Shown: positions 51,625 through 60,449 of the stretch, piece after piece
Layout: every line of letters begins with the position of its first letter
Position numbering within the stretch: position 1 is the stretch's first letter
Source: Roseomonas xinghualingensis
GTDB taxonomy: Bacteria; Pseudomonadota; Alphaproteobacteria; Acetobacterales; Acetobacteraceae
NCBI RefSeq assembly: GCF_025791835.1
Contig: NZ_JAOXLP010000007.1
Coordinates: 1-64,000 of the forward strand
DNA: 64,000 nt
Direction of reading: 5' to 3'
Made by a program: the position numbers and the translations under genes
The notes under the pieces: generated by a model
Told to the model about the DNA's origin: nothing
Database searches by the model: none
What the model saw: the letters and a program-made list of their open reading frames with translations, nothing else

Positions 51625-54141
51625 CTACTCGTTCCGCAGCAGCGGCGCCGCCTTGGCCCGCAGCGCCAGGGCCGTGCCGGCATAACCCATGGCCAGGGTC
51701 AGCACGACGCAGAGGATAATGGTCGCCGCCAGCGTGCCCGGCAGGAAGGTCCAGTCTGCCCGCATGACAAAGCGCGTCACACCCCAGGAGGCCGCCGTGC
51801 CCACGGCCGCGGCGACCAGCCCGGCCACCAGCCCGAGCAGCCCGAACTCCACCAGCCAGGCGCGGCGGATCTGGGAACGGGTGGCGCCCAGGGTCTTCAG
51901 CACCACCGCATCCCGGATGCGCCGCCGCTGCCCCGCCGCCACCGCTCCCGCCAATACCAGCAGGCCAGAGGCAAGGGTGAGCGCCCCCGTGGAGGACAGC
52001 GCCGTTCCCACCCGCCCCAGAAGCGCCCCGAAGGCATCCAGCGCATCGCGCACGCGGATACCGGTGACATTGGGGAAGGCATCCGTCACCACGCGCAGCA
52101 GGGTGGCATCCTGTGCCGGATCGCCGCGCACGGTGGCGATGTGGGTGTGCGGCGCCGCCTCCAGCATGCCGGGGGAGGCGATCATGGTGAAGTTGATCCC
52201 CAACCCGCGCCATTCGATGTCGCGGGTGGAGGCCACTCGCAGGTCGATATCCCGCCCCAGCACATTGACGGTGATGATGGAGCCGGGCCCGGCGTTCCAG
52301 CCGCGCGCCAGCCGGTCATCCAGCGAGACCAGCGGCTCGCCCCGGTAATCCGGCGCCCACCAGCTTCCCTGGATGATCTTCGTGCCTTCGGGCGGCGTGG
52401 CGGCATAGGTCAGGCCGCGATCGCCACGCAGCGCCCAGCGCGTCTCCTCGGTGGCCTGCACCTGATCCGCCGGGACGCCGTTCACGGCAGCGATGCGGGC
52501 GCGGAGCGAGGGAACGCGCTTCACCTCCGTCACCCCGGACACGCCCTGGGCAAGGCGGTCGAATTCGGCGACCTGATCGGACTGGATGTCGATGAAATAG
52601 AAGGACGGGGCGGCTTCCGGCAGGCTCTCGCTGATCTGTTGGCGAAGATTGCCCTGGATGAGCGCGATGGCGGCCAGTGTGGTCAGCCCGATACCAAGCG
52701 AGACCAGCATCAGCGCCGTGGGTGCCCCAGGCCGATGAAGATTGGCCAATCCCAGCCGCAGGGAGGGACGCCGCTGCGCCGGGATGCGCCGCGCCACCGC
52801 CTGGAGTCCGGCGGCCGCAAGGCGGAAGAGCGCCAGGGTGCCCAGGGCCGCGACGCAGAAGGCTAGGGCGAAGGCCGGCTGTTCCGCCGTGGCCACCACC
52901 AGCGACACCAGCAGGGCCACCACCAGGGCATTCGCAGCCAGCAGCCCAATGCGGGGCCGTGCCCCAGCCTGGGGCTGCACATTGTCACGAAACAGGGCGG
53001 CGCCGGGGATGTCACGGGCGCGGCCGAGCGGCCAGAGGGCGAAGGCCAGCGCTGTCAGCAAGCCATAAGCGGCGGCGAGCGCCAGCGGCAGCGGGTAGAA
53101 GCCCAGGCGCGGCGGCACGGGCAGCGCATCCGCCAGTGCTGCCGCAGCCGCCCAGGTTAGTCCGTAGCCCGCCACCAGCCCGATCGCGATGCCGAGCAGC
53201 GCCAGCGCCAGCACCTGGATGAGATAGGTGGCGAAGATCGCCCCGGCCGGCGCGCCCAGGCAGCGCAGCGTGGCAATGGTGCGCCCGCGCTGCTCCAGCC
53301 AGGAGCGCACGCCGGTGGCCACGCCGATCCCACCCACCAGCAGCGCCGTCAGCCCCGCCAGCACGAGGAAGGAGGCGGCCTGGTCCAGGAAGCGGTTCAC
53401 CCCAGGCTGGCCCTGGGAAGCGTCCCGCACCCGCCACCCGCCATCGGCAAAGGGCTGGTTCCGCAGGGCGGAGGCGAAGGCGGTGGCATCCGCCCCCGGC
53501 GGCAGGGCGGCGCGCAGCTCATAGGTCACGAGGCTGCCGGGCTGAATCAGCCCCGTCGCCTCCAGCGCGGCCAGGGGCACGAGGGCGCGCGGTCCGAAGA
53601 CGGCGGGGCCTGCCGCCTTGTCCGGCTCCTCCACCAAGGCGCCCCGATAGGTGAACTGCCCCTCGCCGATGCGGACGACCGCGCCGGGAGAAAGGTTCAG
53701 GCGCTCTGCCACGATCGGATCCATGGCAACGGGCGGCAGCCCACCCGCCCCCTGCCCCATCGGGCCCGGCGGATCGAGGATGACCTCGCCATAGAGCGGA
53801 TAGGCCGAATCCGCCGCTTTCAGCTCCACCAGCGTGCGCTCGCCGGAAGGCGCAACGGCCATGGCGCGCATCCGCACCACATCGGTGGCGCGTCCGCCCT
53901 GTGATTCGATCCAGGCGCGTGCCTCCGGCGGGAAGGGCCGGGACGCGGCGGCCACCACATCGCCGCCCATCAGCCGGGCGCCATCGGCCTCCAGCCCCGC
54001 CTCCACCGCGGATTGCAGCGTGCCAACCGCCGCAATGGCGGCAACCCCCAGGGCGAGGCAGGCGAGCACGATCCGCAGCCCCCTGACGCCGCCGCGCAGC
54101 TCCCGCCGCGCGAGGCGCCAGCCCAGCGCCCAGTTGCTCAT
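51625..54141 (-). CDS. FtsX-like ABC transporter permease (YbbP type)
   Basis: An 838-residue inner-membrane permease. It has ten predicted helices in the MacB/YbbP arrangement: LRIVLACLALGVAAIAAVGT at the start, central four-helix block (LALLGIAIGLVAGYGLTWAA; LGLTTLAAIALIQGNL) and C-terminal FtsX core (LASGLLVLAGAVAAGQRRR; LKTLGATRSQIRRAWLVEF). It has large extracytoplasmic parts between. It works with the ATPase upstream, whose stop overlaps this ATG (ATGA). The E. coli equivalent is also next to tesA. Substrate probably a lipid or peptide at the envelope; unknown. Confidence 0.9.
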   Translation of the reverse strand: MSNWALGWRLARRELRGGVRGLRIVLACLALGVAAIAAVGTLQSAVEAGLEADGARLMGGDVVAAASRPFPPEARAWIESQGGRATDVVRMRAMAVAPSGERTLVELKAADSAYPLYGEVILDPPGPMGQGAGGLPPVAMDPIVAERLNLSPGAVVRIGEGQFTYRGALVEEPDKAAGPAVFGPRALVPLAALEATGLIQPGSLVTYELRAALPPGADATAFASALRNQPFADGGWRVRDASQGQPGVNRFLDQAASFLVLAGLTALLVGGIGVATGVRSWLEQRGRTIATLRCLGAPAGAIFATYLIQVLALALLGIAIGLVAGYGLTWAAAAALADALPVPPRLGFYPLPLALAAAYGLLTALAFALWPLGRARDIPGAALFRDNVQPQAGARPRIGLLAANALVVALLVSLVVATAEQPAFALAFCVAALGTLALFRLAAAGLQAVARRIPAQRRPSLRLGLANLHRPGAPTALMLVSLGIGLTTLAAIALIQGNLRQQISESLPEAAPSFYFIDIQSDQVAEFDRLAQGVSGVTEVKRVPSLRARIAAVNGVPADQVQATEETRWALRGDRGLTYAATPPEGTKIIQGSWWAPDYRGEPLVSLDDRLARGWNAGPGSIITVNVLGRDIDLRVASTRDIEWRGLGINFTMIASPGMLEAAPHTHIATVRGDPAQDATLLRVVTDAFPNVTGIRVRDALDAFGALLGRVGTALSSTGALTLASGLLVLAGAVAAGQRRRIRDAVVLKTLGATRSQIRRAWLVEFGLLGLVAGLVAAAVGTAASWGVTRFVMRADWTFLPGTLAATIILCVVLTLAMGYAGTALALRAKAAPLLRNE

Positions 54142-54881
54142 GCGGCCACCGGGACGCAGCGCGTGTCGGAGACGATGCGCCCATCCTCCACCCGCACCTG
54201 CCGCTCGCAGCGCGAGGCGAGGGACGGGTCATGGGTGATCAGGACGAGGGTGGTGGAGAAACGCTCCCGCAGCCCGAACAGAAGGTCCATCACCATCTCG
54301 CCCGTCGCGCGGTCCAGGTTGCCCGTCGGTTCATCGGCCAGAAGCAGGGCGGGCTCGGCCACGAAGGCACGGGCCAGCGCCACGCGCTGCTGCTCGCCGC
54401 CCGAAAGCTGGCCCGGATAGTGGGAGAGACGGTGGCCGAGGCCCACGGAGCGCAGCGCCTCCGCCGCGCGGTCGAAGGCATCGGCCCGGCCGGCGAACTC
54501 CAGGGGGATCGCGACGTTCTCCAACGCGGTCATGGTCGGCACCAGATGGAAGGCCTGGAAGACGATGCCGAGATTGTCGCGCCGGAAGCGGGCCAGGGCG
54601 TCCTCATCCAGGGCGGCCAGATCGTGCCCGGCCACCCGCAGGCTGCCGCCGCTGGGGCGCTCCAGCCCGGCCAGCAGCATCAGCAGGGAAGTCTTGCCTG
54701 AGCCGGAGGGGCCGACGATGCCCACCGCCTCACCCGGGGCCACGGAGAGATCGACCCCCCGGAGGATGTTGACCTCCCCTCCTGCCCCCACCACCCTGAA
54801 GGCCAGTGAATGGGCGTCGATCAGGGGCGCAGCGGCCGTCACATCCGTGGCGGCCGGGGTCTGGGTCAGGGAATCCGGCAT
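54138..54881 (-). CDS. ABC transporter ATP-binding protein (YbbA/LolD type)
   Basis: A 247-residue ATPase. Walker A GIVGPSGSGKTSLL, Q-loop FQAFHLVP, signature LSGGEQQRVALARA, Walker B LLLADEPTGNLDR and ITHDPSLA are all in place. ATG 54881 lies on the same CATG tetranucleotide as the tesA start on the other strand. No good ribosome binding site precedes this start, so a downstream start is possible. It drives the FtsX-type permease that follows with ATGA overlap. Confidence 0.9.
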   Translation of the reverse strand: MPDSLTQTPAATDVTAAAPLIDAHSLAFRVVGAGGEVNILRGVDLSVAPGEAVGIVGPSGSGKTSLLMLLAGLERPSGGSLRVAGHDLAALDEDALARFRRDNLGIVFQAFHLVPTMTALENVAIPLEFAGRADAFDRAAEALRSVGLGHRLSHYPGQLSGGEQQRVALARAFVAEPALLLADEPTGNLDRATGEMVMDLLFGLRERFSTTLVLITHDPSLASRCERQVRVEDGRIVSDTRCVPVAA

Positions 54882-55557
54882 GAAGGCGAGATTGGGGCGC
54901 CGATGGCTCCTGGGTAGGGGCTCCGCCGGTTTCGTTCTGTTACTGGGCACGCCAGCTCTTGCCCAAGGACAGGGGCAAGGGCAGCCGCAGCGCCCGATCC
55001 GGCTGCTGATTCTGGGGGACAGCATCACCGCCGCCTATGGCCTGGCCCGGAATGAAGGACTGCCGGCCAGGCTGGAGGCCGCGCTGAAGGCGAAGGGGCG
55101 GCAGGTCACGGTGATCGATGCCGGTGTCTCCGGCGACACAACCGCCGGGGGCCGCGCGCGGCTGGAATGGGCCCTGGCCGAGAAGCCGGATGCGGTGATC
55201 GTGGCGCTGGGTGGCAATGATGGATTGCGCGGGGCCGAGCCACGCAACACCCAGGCCAATCTGAAGGCCATCCTGGATACGCTGAAGGCCCGGAACCTTC
55301 CGGCCATGCTGGCCGGGATGCTGGCGCCGCCAAATCTCGGCGCCGATTACGGGCGTGAATTCGCCGGGGTATTTCAGGCGTTATCGCGCGAGTATGCCGA
55401 TGTCGTCTTCTACCCCTTCCTGCTGGACGGCGTGGCCGGGGAGGCCGCGCTGAACCAGCCCGACCGCATCCATCCCAACCCACAGGGCGTCGAGGAGATG
55501 GTGCGTCGCATGACGCCCACCGTCGAGACGCTGCTGGACAAGGTGAGGCTCGCCTAG
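54880..55557 (+). CDS. tesA: secreted GDSL esterase/lysophospholipase (TesA/arylesterase)
   Basis: A 225-residue exported SGNH hydrolase. Residues 1-28 form a signal peptide (RRWLLGRGSAGFVLLL ending ALA-QG). The four SGNH blocks are visible: LLILGDSITAAYGL (catalytic Ser), VSGDTTAGG, VALGGNDGLRG and PDRIHPNPQG (Asp and His). Members hydrolyse lysophospholipids, acyl-CoA or aryl esters in the periplasm. AGGGA eight bases before the ATG at 54880 supports this start. It is divergent from the ybbA-ybbP-like pair, as in E. coli. Confidence 0.93.
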   Translation: MKARLGRRWLLGRGSAGFVLLLGTPALAQGQGQGQPQRPIRLLILGDSITAAYGLARNEGLPARLEAALKAKGRQVTVIDAGVSGDTTAGGRARLEWALAEKPDAVIVALGGNDGLRGAEPRNTQANLKAILDTLKARNLPAMLAGMLAPPNLGADYGREFAGVFQALSREYADVVFYPFLLDGVAGEAALNQPDRIHPNPQGVEEMVRRMTPTVETLLDKVRLA

Positions 55558-55563
55558 AACGCC

Positions 55564-56100
55564 ATGGTCCGGCTCTTCGTCGCATTGGCGCTGCCCGAAA
55601 CGCTGCGGACGCAGCTTTCCATGTTGACGGGCGGCATCCAGGGCGCCCGCTGGGTGCCGCCCGAGAATTACCACCTCACCCTCCGCTTCATCGGCGAGGT
55701 GGAGGGATGGCGCGCCGACGAGGTGGATGAGGCGCTCTCCACCATCCGCTGCAGACCCTTCGAACTCTGCCTGCGCGGCGTGGGCACCTTCGAGAAGGCA
55801 GGGAAGATCCAGACCCTCTGGGTCGGCATCGAGAAATCGGACGAGCTGACGCGCCTGCAGGCGAAGGTGGAGACGGCGCTCCAGCGCATAGGGCTGGAGC
55901 CCGAACGCCGCCGCTTCGCGCCGCATGTCACGCTGGCGCGCACGGATCGAGCCCCAGCTGACAAGCTCGTTGCCTGGGTGCAAGCCCATAACCTGTTCCG
56001 CGCACCGGCGGAGACGATGGAGCACTTCACGCTCTTCTCCTCGCGCCTGGGCAAGGAGAGCCCGGTCTATGTACCCGAAGTCGAATACGAGCTTGCCTGA
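55564..56100 (+). CDS. thpR: RNA 2',3'-cyclic phosphodiesterase (2'-5' RNA ligase family)
   Basis: A 178-residue 2H phosphoesterase. The two catalytic HxT motifs are in YHLTLRFIGEV (about 38-40) and APHVTLARTDR (about 120-122). RLFVALALPETLRTQL is the typical start. It follows tesA by six bases and precedes the sirtuin gene by six, so the three are probably one unit. It likely opens 2',3'-cyclic phosphates on RNA; the physiological substrate is unclear. Confidence 0.93.
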   Translation: MVRLFVALALPETLRTQLSMLTGGIQGARWVPPENYHLTLRFIGEVEGWRADEVDEALSTIRCRPFELCLRGVGTFEKAGKIQTLWVGIEKSDELTRLQAKVETALQRIGLEPERRRFAPHVTLARTDRAPADKLVAWVQAHNLFRAPAETMEHFTLFSSRLGKESPVYVPEVEYELA

Positions 56101-56106
56101 AGGGAC

Positions 56107-56841
56107 ATGGATGCCGATCTGCGGGGGGACATGAAGCCGCCCAATATCGTCATTCTCACCGGCGCCGGGATCTCGCAGGAATCCGGCCTCCACACCTTCC
56201 GCGACGGCGACGGCCTCTGGGCGAAGCACCGCATCGAGGATGTGGCGACGCCCGAGGGCTTCGCGCGGAACCCCGCTTTGGTGCAGGGCTTCTACAACGC
56301 CCGCCGCGCGCAGCTCCGCGATCCGGCCGTGCAGCCCAATGCCGCGCATCAGGCGCTGGCGGAACTGGAGGCGCACTGGCCGGGCGAGTTCCTCCTGGTC
56401 ACCCAGAACATCGACAACCTGCATGACCGTGCGGGCTCATCCCGCCTGATCCACATGCACGGAGAACTGGCAAAGGCGCGTTGCCTGCGCTGCCACGCCG
56501 TCACCGTGGCGGATGGCGACCTCACGCCCGAATCCGCCTGCCCCGAATGCGGCGCGGCCGGGAAGCTGCGCCCGCATGTCGTCTGGTTCGGGGAAATGCC
56601 GCTGCAGATGGAGCGGATCGGCGCGGCGCTGGATGCTTGCGACCTCTTCGTCTCCATCGGCACCAGCGGCGCGGTCTATCCCGCCGCCGGCTTCGTGCAG
56701 GAGGTGCGGCACCGGGCCGATACGCTGGAACTCAATCTCGAACCGAGCGAAGGCAGCCACCTGTTCGACGAAGCGCGCCATGGCCACGCGACACAGCTGG
56801 TCCCCGGCTTCGTGAGAGAAATGCTGGCGAAATGGGGCTGA
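56107..56841 (+). CDS. cobB: Sir2 family NAD-dependent protein deacylase (CobB-like, class III)
   Basis: A 244-residue sirtuin. NAD-binding GAGISQESGLHTFR, catalytic HMHGE and TQNIDNLHD are intact. A zinc ribbon (CLRCH, CPECG) lies in the middle. Tyr63 and Arg66 in GFYNARRAQL match the YxxR pocket of class III sirtuins, which favour succinyl or malonyl lysine over acetyl. The start at 56107 is the first in frame; ATG 56131 is a possible alternative with a purine-rich site. It lies between thpR and a secreted unknown protein. Confidence 0.93.
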   Translation: MDADLRGDMKPPNIVILTGAGISQESGLHTFRDGDGLWAKHRIEDVATPEGFARNPALVQGFYNARRAQLRDPAVQPNAAHQALAELEAHWPGEFLLVTQNIDNLHDRAGSSRLIHMHGELAKARCLRCHAVTVADGDLTPESACPECGAAGKLRPHVVWFGEMPLQMERIGAALDACDLFVSIGTSGAVYPAAGFVQEVRHRADTLELNLEPSEGSHLFDEARHGHATQLVPGFVREMLAKWG

Positions 56842-56848
56842 CGCGGGC

Positions 56849-57871
56849 ATGGCGCGATCCGGCGACATGGCTGCGGCCGCCAGCGGGTTGATCCGCACCG
56901 CCCTGCTTCCGGCCGCGCTGCTCTTCGGCACCGCCGCGCAGGCCGAGGTGCTGGAACGCAGGACGGCGCTCGACTTCCTCGTGCAGTCGGTCTGCCTGGA
57001 CGAAGCGGGGCGCCCCCTGCCCGGCGTCCTTCCCTTCGAGCCCGGCTGCGCGCGGCGCCGCCCGGCCCGGCAGGGCGAGCCCCTGCCCTGGCGCAAGACG
57101 GATTGGCCCGCCCCGATCCATGCAGCTGCCCAGCCGGAGGGCTACATGGCCTCGGATGCCATGCTGGGCGAGGTGATGGGGCAGGAGGCCGCGATCCAGA
57201 CCTTCGACCATGGCGGCGGGAACTATGCCTTCAGCCGCTTTGATCCCCGCGCCGATGGCGGCCAGGTGGCCGTGCTGGGCCAGGGGGGCGCCGATCTGGC
57301 GGTCACGCAGGATGGCGGGCGGCCCGGGCAGCTCCAGTGGTTCCTCTCGCCTGGCTGCCGCTCCGGCGCACCGCTGGCCGCCGGCTGGCTGATCTTCGGC
57401 GCGGAGGTGCCCAGCGGGCACTGGGCGGAATCCGTCGCGCGGCTGCGCATCGCGCCTGCCGCCAATGCCTGCCCCGAGGCCTTCGACTCCGCCCTCACCC
57501 GCTGGCGGCGCGAGACCATGCCGATCCCCATCCGCTTCCATGACGAGGCCACTCCGCGGGAGGTGCCGATGGATGTGATCGTCTCCGAGCATTTCGGCGG
57601 CGCCACCATCCCCGAGGCCGGCCATCTGGAGCGCTTCTGGTACGCCCGCGGTCTTGGAATGGTGCGGTGGGAGCGTTGGGAGGACCCCGCGCGCAACCCG
57701 CGCGTGGCAGAGCGCGCGGCCTGGTTCACGGAGACGCAGCGCTGCCTTCAGGTTCCCTTTTCGGACCGGCCCGCGCCCGGCTGGGCGATGGTGGATTGCC
57801 GGACCTGGACCAATTTCCGGCGCGCCCGGGCAGGCGAGGCCCTGCGGTCGATCCCCTGGCCGCCAGGCTGA
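56849..57871 (+). CDS. secreted protein of unknown function, cysteine-paired
   Basis: A 340-residue exported protein: hydrophobic signal near residues 14-32 (LIRTALLPAALLFGTAAQA), then a globular region with no domain I recognise. Six cysteines (VCLDE, GCARR, GCRSG, ACPEA, RCLQV, DCRTW) in the mature part suggest disulfides in the periplasm. GPG/W-rich segments such as GLGMVRWERWEDPARNPR resemble no catalytic motif. The start may be at 56867 (internal ATG). It is seven bases after the sirtuin stop and convergent with nnrD. Confidence 0.7.
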   Translation: MARSGDMAAAASGLIRTALLPAALLFGTAAQAEVLERRTALDFLVQSVCLDEAGRPLPGVLPFEPGCARRRPARQGEPLPWRKTDWPAPIHAAAQPEGYMASDAMLGEVMGQEAAIQTFDHGGGNYAFSRFDPRADGGQVAVLGQGGADLAVTQDGGRPGQLQWFLSPGCRSGAPLAAGWLIFGAEVPSGHWAESVARLRIAPAANACPEAFDSALTRWRRETMPIPIRFHDEATPREVPMDVIVSEHFGGATIPEAGHLERFWYARGLGMVRWERWEDPARNPRVAERAAWFTETQRCLQVPFSDRPAPGWAMVDCRTWTNFRRARAGEALRSIPWPPG

Positions 57872-57874
57872 TCC

Positions 57875-58774
57875 CTATGCTGATCCGCTATCCGTTCCGG
57901 CGGCGAGATCGGCCATGATCGCCGGCACCTGCGCCAGCAGCTCCCGCGCCAGGAAGCCCAGCGGGCCAAGTTGCCGCGCCAGGCGATGCCCGGCCTCGGC
58001 ATGCAGCCATACGGCCCATGCTGTCGCCTGAAGCGCCGGCGTGCCGCGCGCCAGCAGCCCGGTCACGATGCCAGCCAGCGTGTCGCCGGAACCGGAGGTG
58101 GCGAGGCCGACATGGCCATGGTCGCAGGACAGGGCCTCACCGCCCGGCCCCACGACCCAGGTATGGGCCCCCTTCATCGCCACCACCGCGCCGAGCAGTT
58201 CCGCCGCGCGCCGCGCCGCCGCGAGGGGATCGGCCGAGACCTCCTCCTTCGGGATGCCCAGGAGGCTCGCCATCTCACCGGCATGGGGCGTGATCACGCT
58301 GCGCCCCGCATGACGGCGCAGCGCTTCGGGATGGGCCCCCAGGCCGGAGAGCGCGCCGGCATCGAGCACCACGCCCGGGCCGGGCTCCAGCCCACCGAGG
58401 AGGCGGCTGGTCAAGGGCCCGCATTCCTCGCCTGACATGCCAGGGCCGATCAGCAGGGCGGCGCAGCGTTCCAGCCGGGGCACCAGCGCATCGGCGGCGC
58501 CAGGACCGACGCGGCCTTCCGCCGTCTCATCGAGCGCGATCACCAGTGCCTCGGGCACCGCCATGGCCAGATTCGGCGCGGCGGAGCGCACCGTCGCCAT
58601 CCGCAGCCGCCCCGCCCCGGCCCGCAGCGTGGCTTCGCCGGCCAGCAGGACGGCGCCGGGCACCTCGGCGCTGCCGCCCACCACGAGCACCGTGCCGCGC
58701 TGGGACTTGTCGTCATCGGCGGCGGGAATGGGCAGCGGATGGGCCCGCAGCCAGGAGGCGTCGATGGTGGTCAT
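57875..58774 (-). CDS. nnrD: ADP-dependent NAD(P)H-hydrate dehydratase domain protein
   Basis: A 299-residue YjeF C-terminal-domain protein repairing hydrated NAD(P)H. RGTVLVVGGSAEVPGAVLLAG, LLIGPGMSGEECG, the VITPHAGEMASLLGI and TSGSGDTLAGIVTGLLARG motifs are characteristic of the ribokinase-like fold; the last holds the catalytic aspartate. The usual epimerase domain is not fused here. The ATG at 58774 overlaps the stop of the histidine phosphatase gene (ATGA), and longer frames into it are shadows. Confidence 0.9.
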   Translation of the reverse strand: MTTIDASWLRAHPLPIPAADDDKSQRGTVLVVGGSAEVPGAVLLAGEATLRAGAGRLRMATVRSAAPNLAMAVPEALVIALDETAEGRVGPGAADALVPRLERCAALLIGPGMSGEECGPLTSRLLGGLEPGPGVVLDAGALSGLGAHPEALRRHAGRSVITPHAGEMASLLGIPKEEVSADPLAAARRAAELLGAVVAMKGAHTWVVGPGGEALSCDHGHVGLATSGSGDTLAGIVTGLLARGTPALQATAWAVWLHAEAGHRLARQLGPLGFLARELLAQVPAIMADLAAGTDSGSA

Positions 58775-59544
58775 GGCGCGACCGCCTTGGCATCCGGCTC
58801 GGCCGTGACCGGCGTGCCCTCGCGCTCCAGCGGCGCCACGAAGTTGTAGCGCCGCAGCTTCAGCGATCCCGTCGCGCCCGTGTCCGGATCGAAGCGGTAT
58901 TCGGTGATGCCGCAATTCGGCACATCCCCCTCTCGGTCGATCGCCAGGATCTGCTCCTCCGTCATTTTCTCCAGCAGGTAGCGGAGGCAGAGCACCACCA
59001 CCTGATGCGCCACGATCATCACGCGGCGGCCGCCATGATGCAGGCTGATCGTGTCCAGCGCCGATCGCAGCCGCAGGATCACGTCGCACCAGGATTCGCC
59101 GCCCGGCGGCCGGTGATAGAACTTGCCGAGGATGCGGCGGAACTCCGCCTGGTCGGGATGCACCTCGCGGATACCCAGGCTGGTCAGCCCGTCCAGCACC
59201 CCGAATTCCTTCTCGCGCAGCCGCTCGTCGAGGACGAAATCCTCGGGTGCCACGGCCAGCCCTCCGACCTCATGCAGCAGCACCGCCGTCTGCTGCGCGC
59301 GGCGATAGGGGGAGCAGAGCACCACCTCCGGCCGCTCCTCCTGCGGCATGCCGGCGAACCACAATCCCAGGGAGCGCGACTGTTCCTGCCCCAGCGCGCT
59401 CAGCGGCACGTCCACATCCCTGTGCTCCAGCGCGATCCGGGCGGCGCCTGCGCGATGCGCCTCGTCCCGCGCCACGTTCCCGGCACTTTCGCCGTGGCGG
59501 ATGATCCAGAGCGTGTCGGGCCAGCGCTGGGACGGATGAGGCAT
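58771..59544 (-). CDS. histidine phosphatase superfamily protein
   Basis: A 257-residue phosphoglycerate-mutase-like protein. LWIIRHGESAGNVARDEAH has the phospho-accepting RHG histidine. LCSPYRRAQQTAVLL supplies the second arginine, REKEFGVLDGLT the acid, and RVMIVAHQVVVLCL the second catalytic histidine. The ATG at 59544 has AGGAG upstream; the frame's first codon at 59571 is TTG. It is co-translated with nnrD. Substrate unknown; broad-specificity phosphatase or mutase. Confidence 0.88.
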   Translation of the reverse strand: MPHPSQRWPDTLWIIRHGESAGNVARDEAHRAGAARIALEHRDVDVPLSALGQEQSRSLGLWFAGMPQEERPEVVLCSPYRRAQQTAVLLHEVGGLAVAPEDFVLDERLREKEFGVLDGLTSLGIREVHPDQAEFRRILGKFYHRPPGGESWCDVILRLRSALDTISLHHGGRRVMIVAHQVVVLCLRYLLEKMTEEQILAIDREGDVPNCGITEYRFDPDTGATGSLKLRRYNFVAPLEREGTPVTAEPDAKAVAP

Positions 59545-59597
59545 GCGGCGGGGTCTCCTTGCCCCACCCAACGCCCCGCCGCCGGACGGGTTGAGGG

Positions 59598-60005
59598 CTA
59601 GCCCTCTCCCTCCAGCCGCGCGATCCCCTCATCGGAATAGCCGAAATGATGCGCGATCTCGTGCACCAGCACGTTGCGGACGAGGCGGAACAGGTCCTCC
59701 CCCGTCTCCACCCATTCCACCAGGATCGGTTCCCGGTAGAGCAGGATGGTGTCGGGGCTGGAGGGGACGTCGAGCACCGACTTCTCCGTCAGCGGCGTGC
59801 CGCGGTAGAGGCCTGTCAGCTCCCACGGGTGGTCCAGCCCCAGGGCTTCCAGGGTCTCGTCGTCCGGCAGGTCCTCCACCAGGATGGCGGCGCCGCGCAC
59901 GGCTTCACGCAGCGGCGCCGGGATGGCGGCGAAGGCGGTCTCGGCCAGCTCGGCGATATCCTCGGCGCTGGGGGGCGTGCCCCATCGGGCATTGCTGTTC
60001 GGCAT
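59598..60005 (-). CDS. minimal metallopeptidase family protein (zincin, DUF1025-like)
   Basis: A 135-residue putative zinc protease. The HEIAHHFGYSDEGI motif near the C-terminus is the HExxHxxGxxD zinc-binding signature. The rest is short, with AELAETAFAAIPAPLREAVRG and DETLEALGLDHPWELTGLYRG, typical of TTHA0227-like minimal proteases. Divergent from the pterin dehydratase gene. Substrate unknown. Confidence 0.85.
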   Translation of the reverse strand: MPNSNARWGTPPSAEDIAELAETAFAAIPAPLREAVRGAAILVEDLPDDETLEALGLDHPWELTGLYRGTPLTEKSVLDVPSSPDTILLYREPILVEWVETGEDLFRLVRNVLVHEIAHHFGYSDEGIARLEGEG

Positions 60006-60068
60006 TGGAGAAGGGGGCCATAAGGATGGCCCGGGTCAAGCAAAACCCGCAGCAGGAGGCTACCTGCC

Positions 60069-60362
60069 ATGGTCGAATCTCTCTCCGCCACCCGCCGCGA
60101 GGCCCTTCCGGGCCTGTTGCCGCACTGGTCGCCCGTGGAAGGACGTGACGCCATCCGGCGCGACTTCCGCTTCCGCGACTTCTCCGAGGCCTTTGGCTTC
60201 ATGGCCCGCGTGGCGCTGCTGGCCGAGGCGCAGGACCATCATCCCGAGTGGTTCAATGTCTGGAACCGGGTGGAGATCACCCTGACCACCCATGACGCCA
60301 AGGGGCTGAGTGAGCGCGACCTGCGGCTGGCGGCGGCCATCGACGCGCTGCTCCAGCCATAA
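60069..60362 (+). CDS. phhB: 4a-hydroxytetrahydrobiopterin dehydratase (PCD/DCoH)
   Basis: A 97-residue dehydratase regenerating pterin cofactor after aromatic amino acid hydroxylation. The catalytic [20 protein letters not shown] block with the HHPEW motif and the terminal AAAIDALL helix are diagnostic. AGGAGG lies before the ATG. No phenylalanine hydroxylase gene is adjacent. A DNA-binding cofactor role, as in animals, is not indicated. Confidence 0.92.
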   Translation: MVESLSATRREALPGLLPHWSPVEGRDAIRRDFRFRDFSEAFGFMARVALLAEAQDHHPEWFNVWNRVEITLTTHDAKGLSERDLRLAAAIDALLQP

Positions 60363-60449
60363 ATCCCAGCCATAAATCGTTGCGCCCGGCGCCGGGCGCG
60401 TTCAGCCTCCCTCCAACCGCCGCGAAACGGCGGAGGAGGAGAAGAGTCC

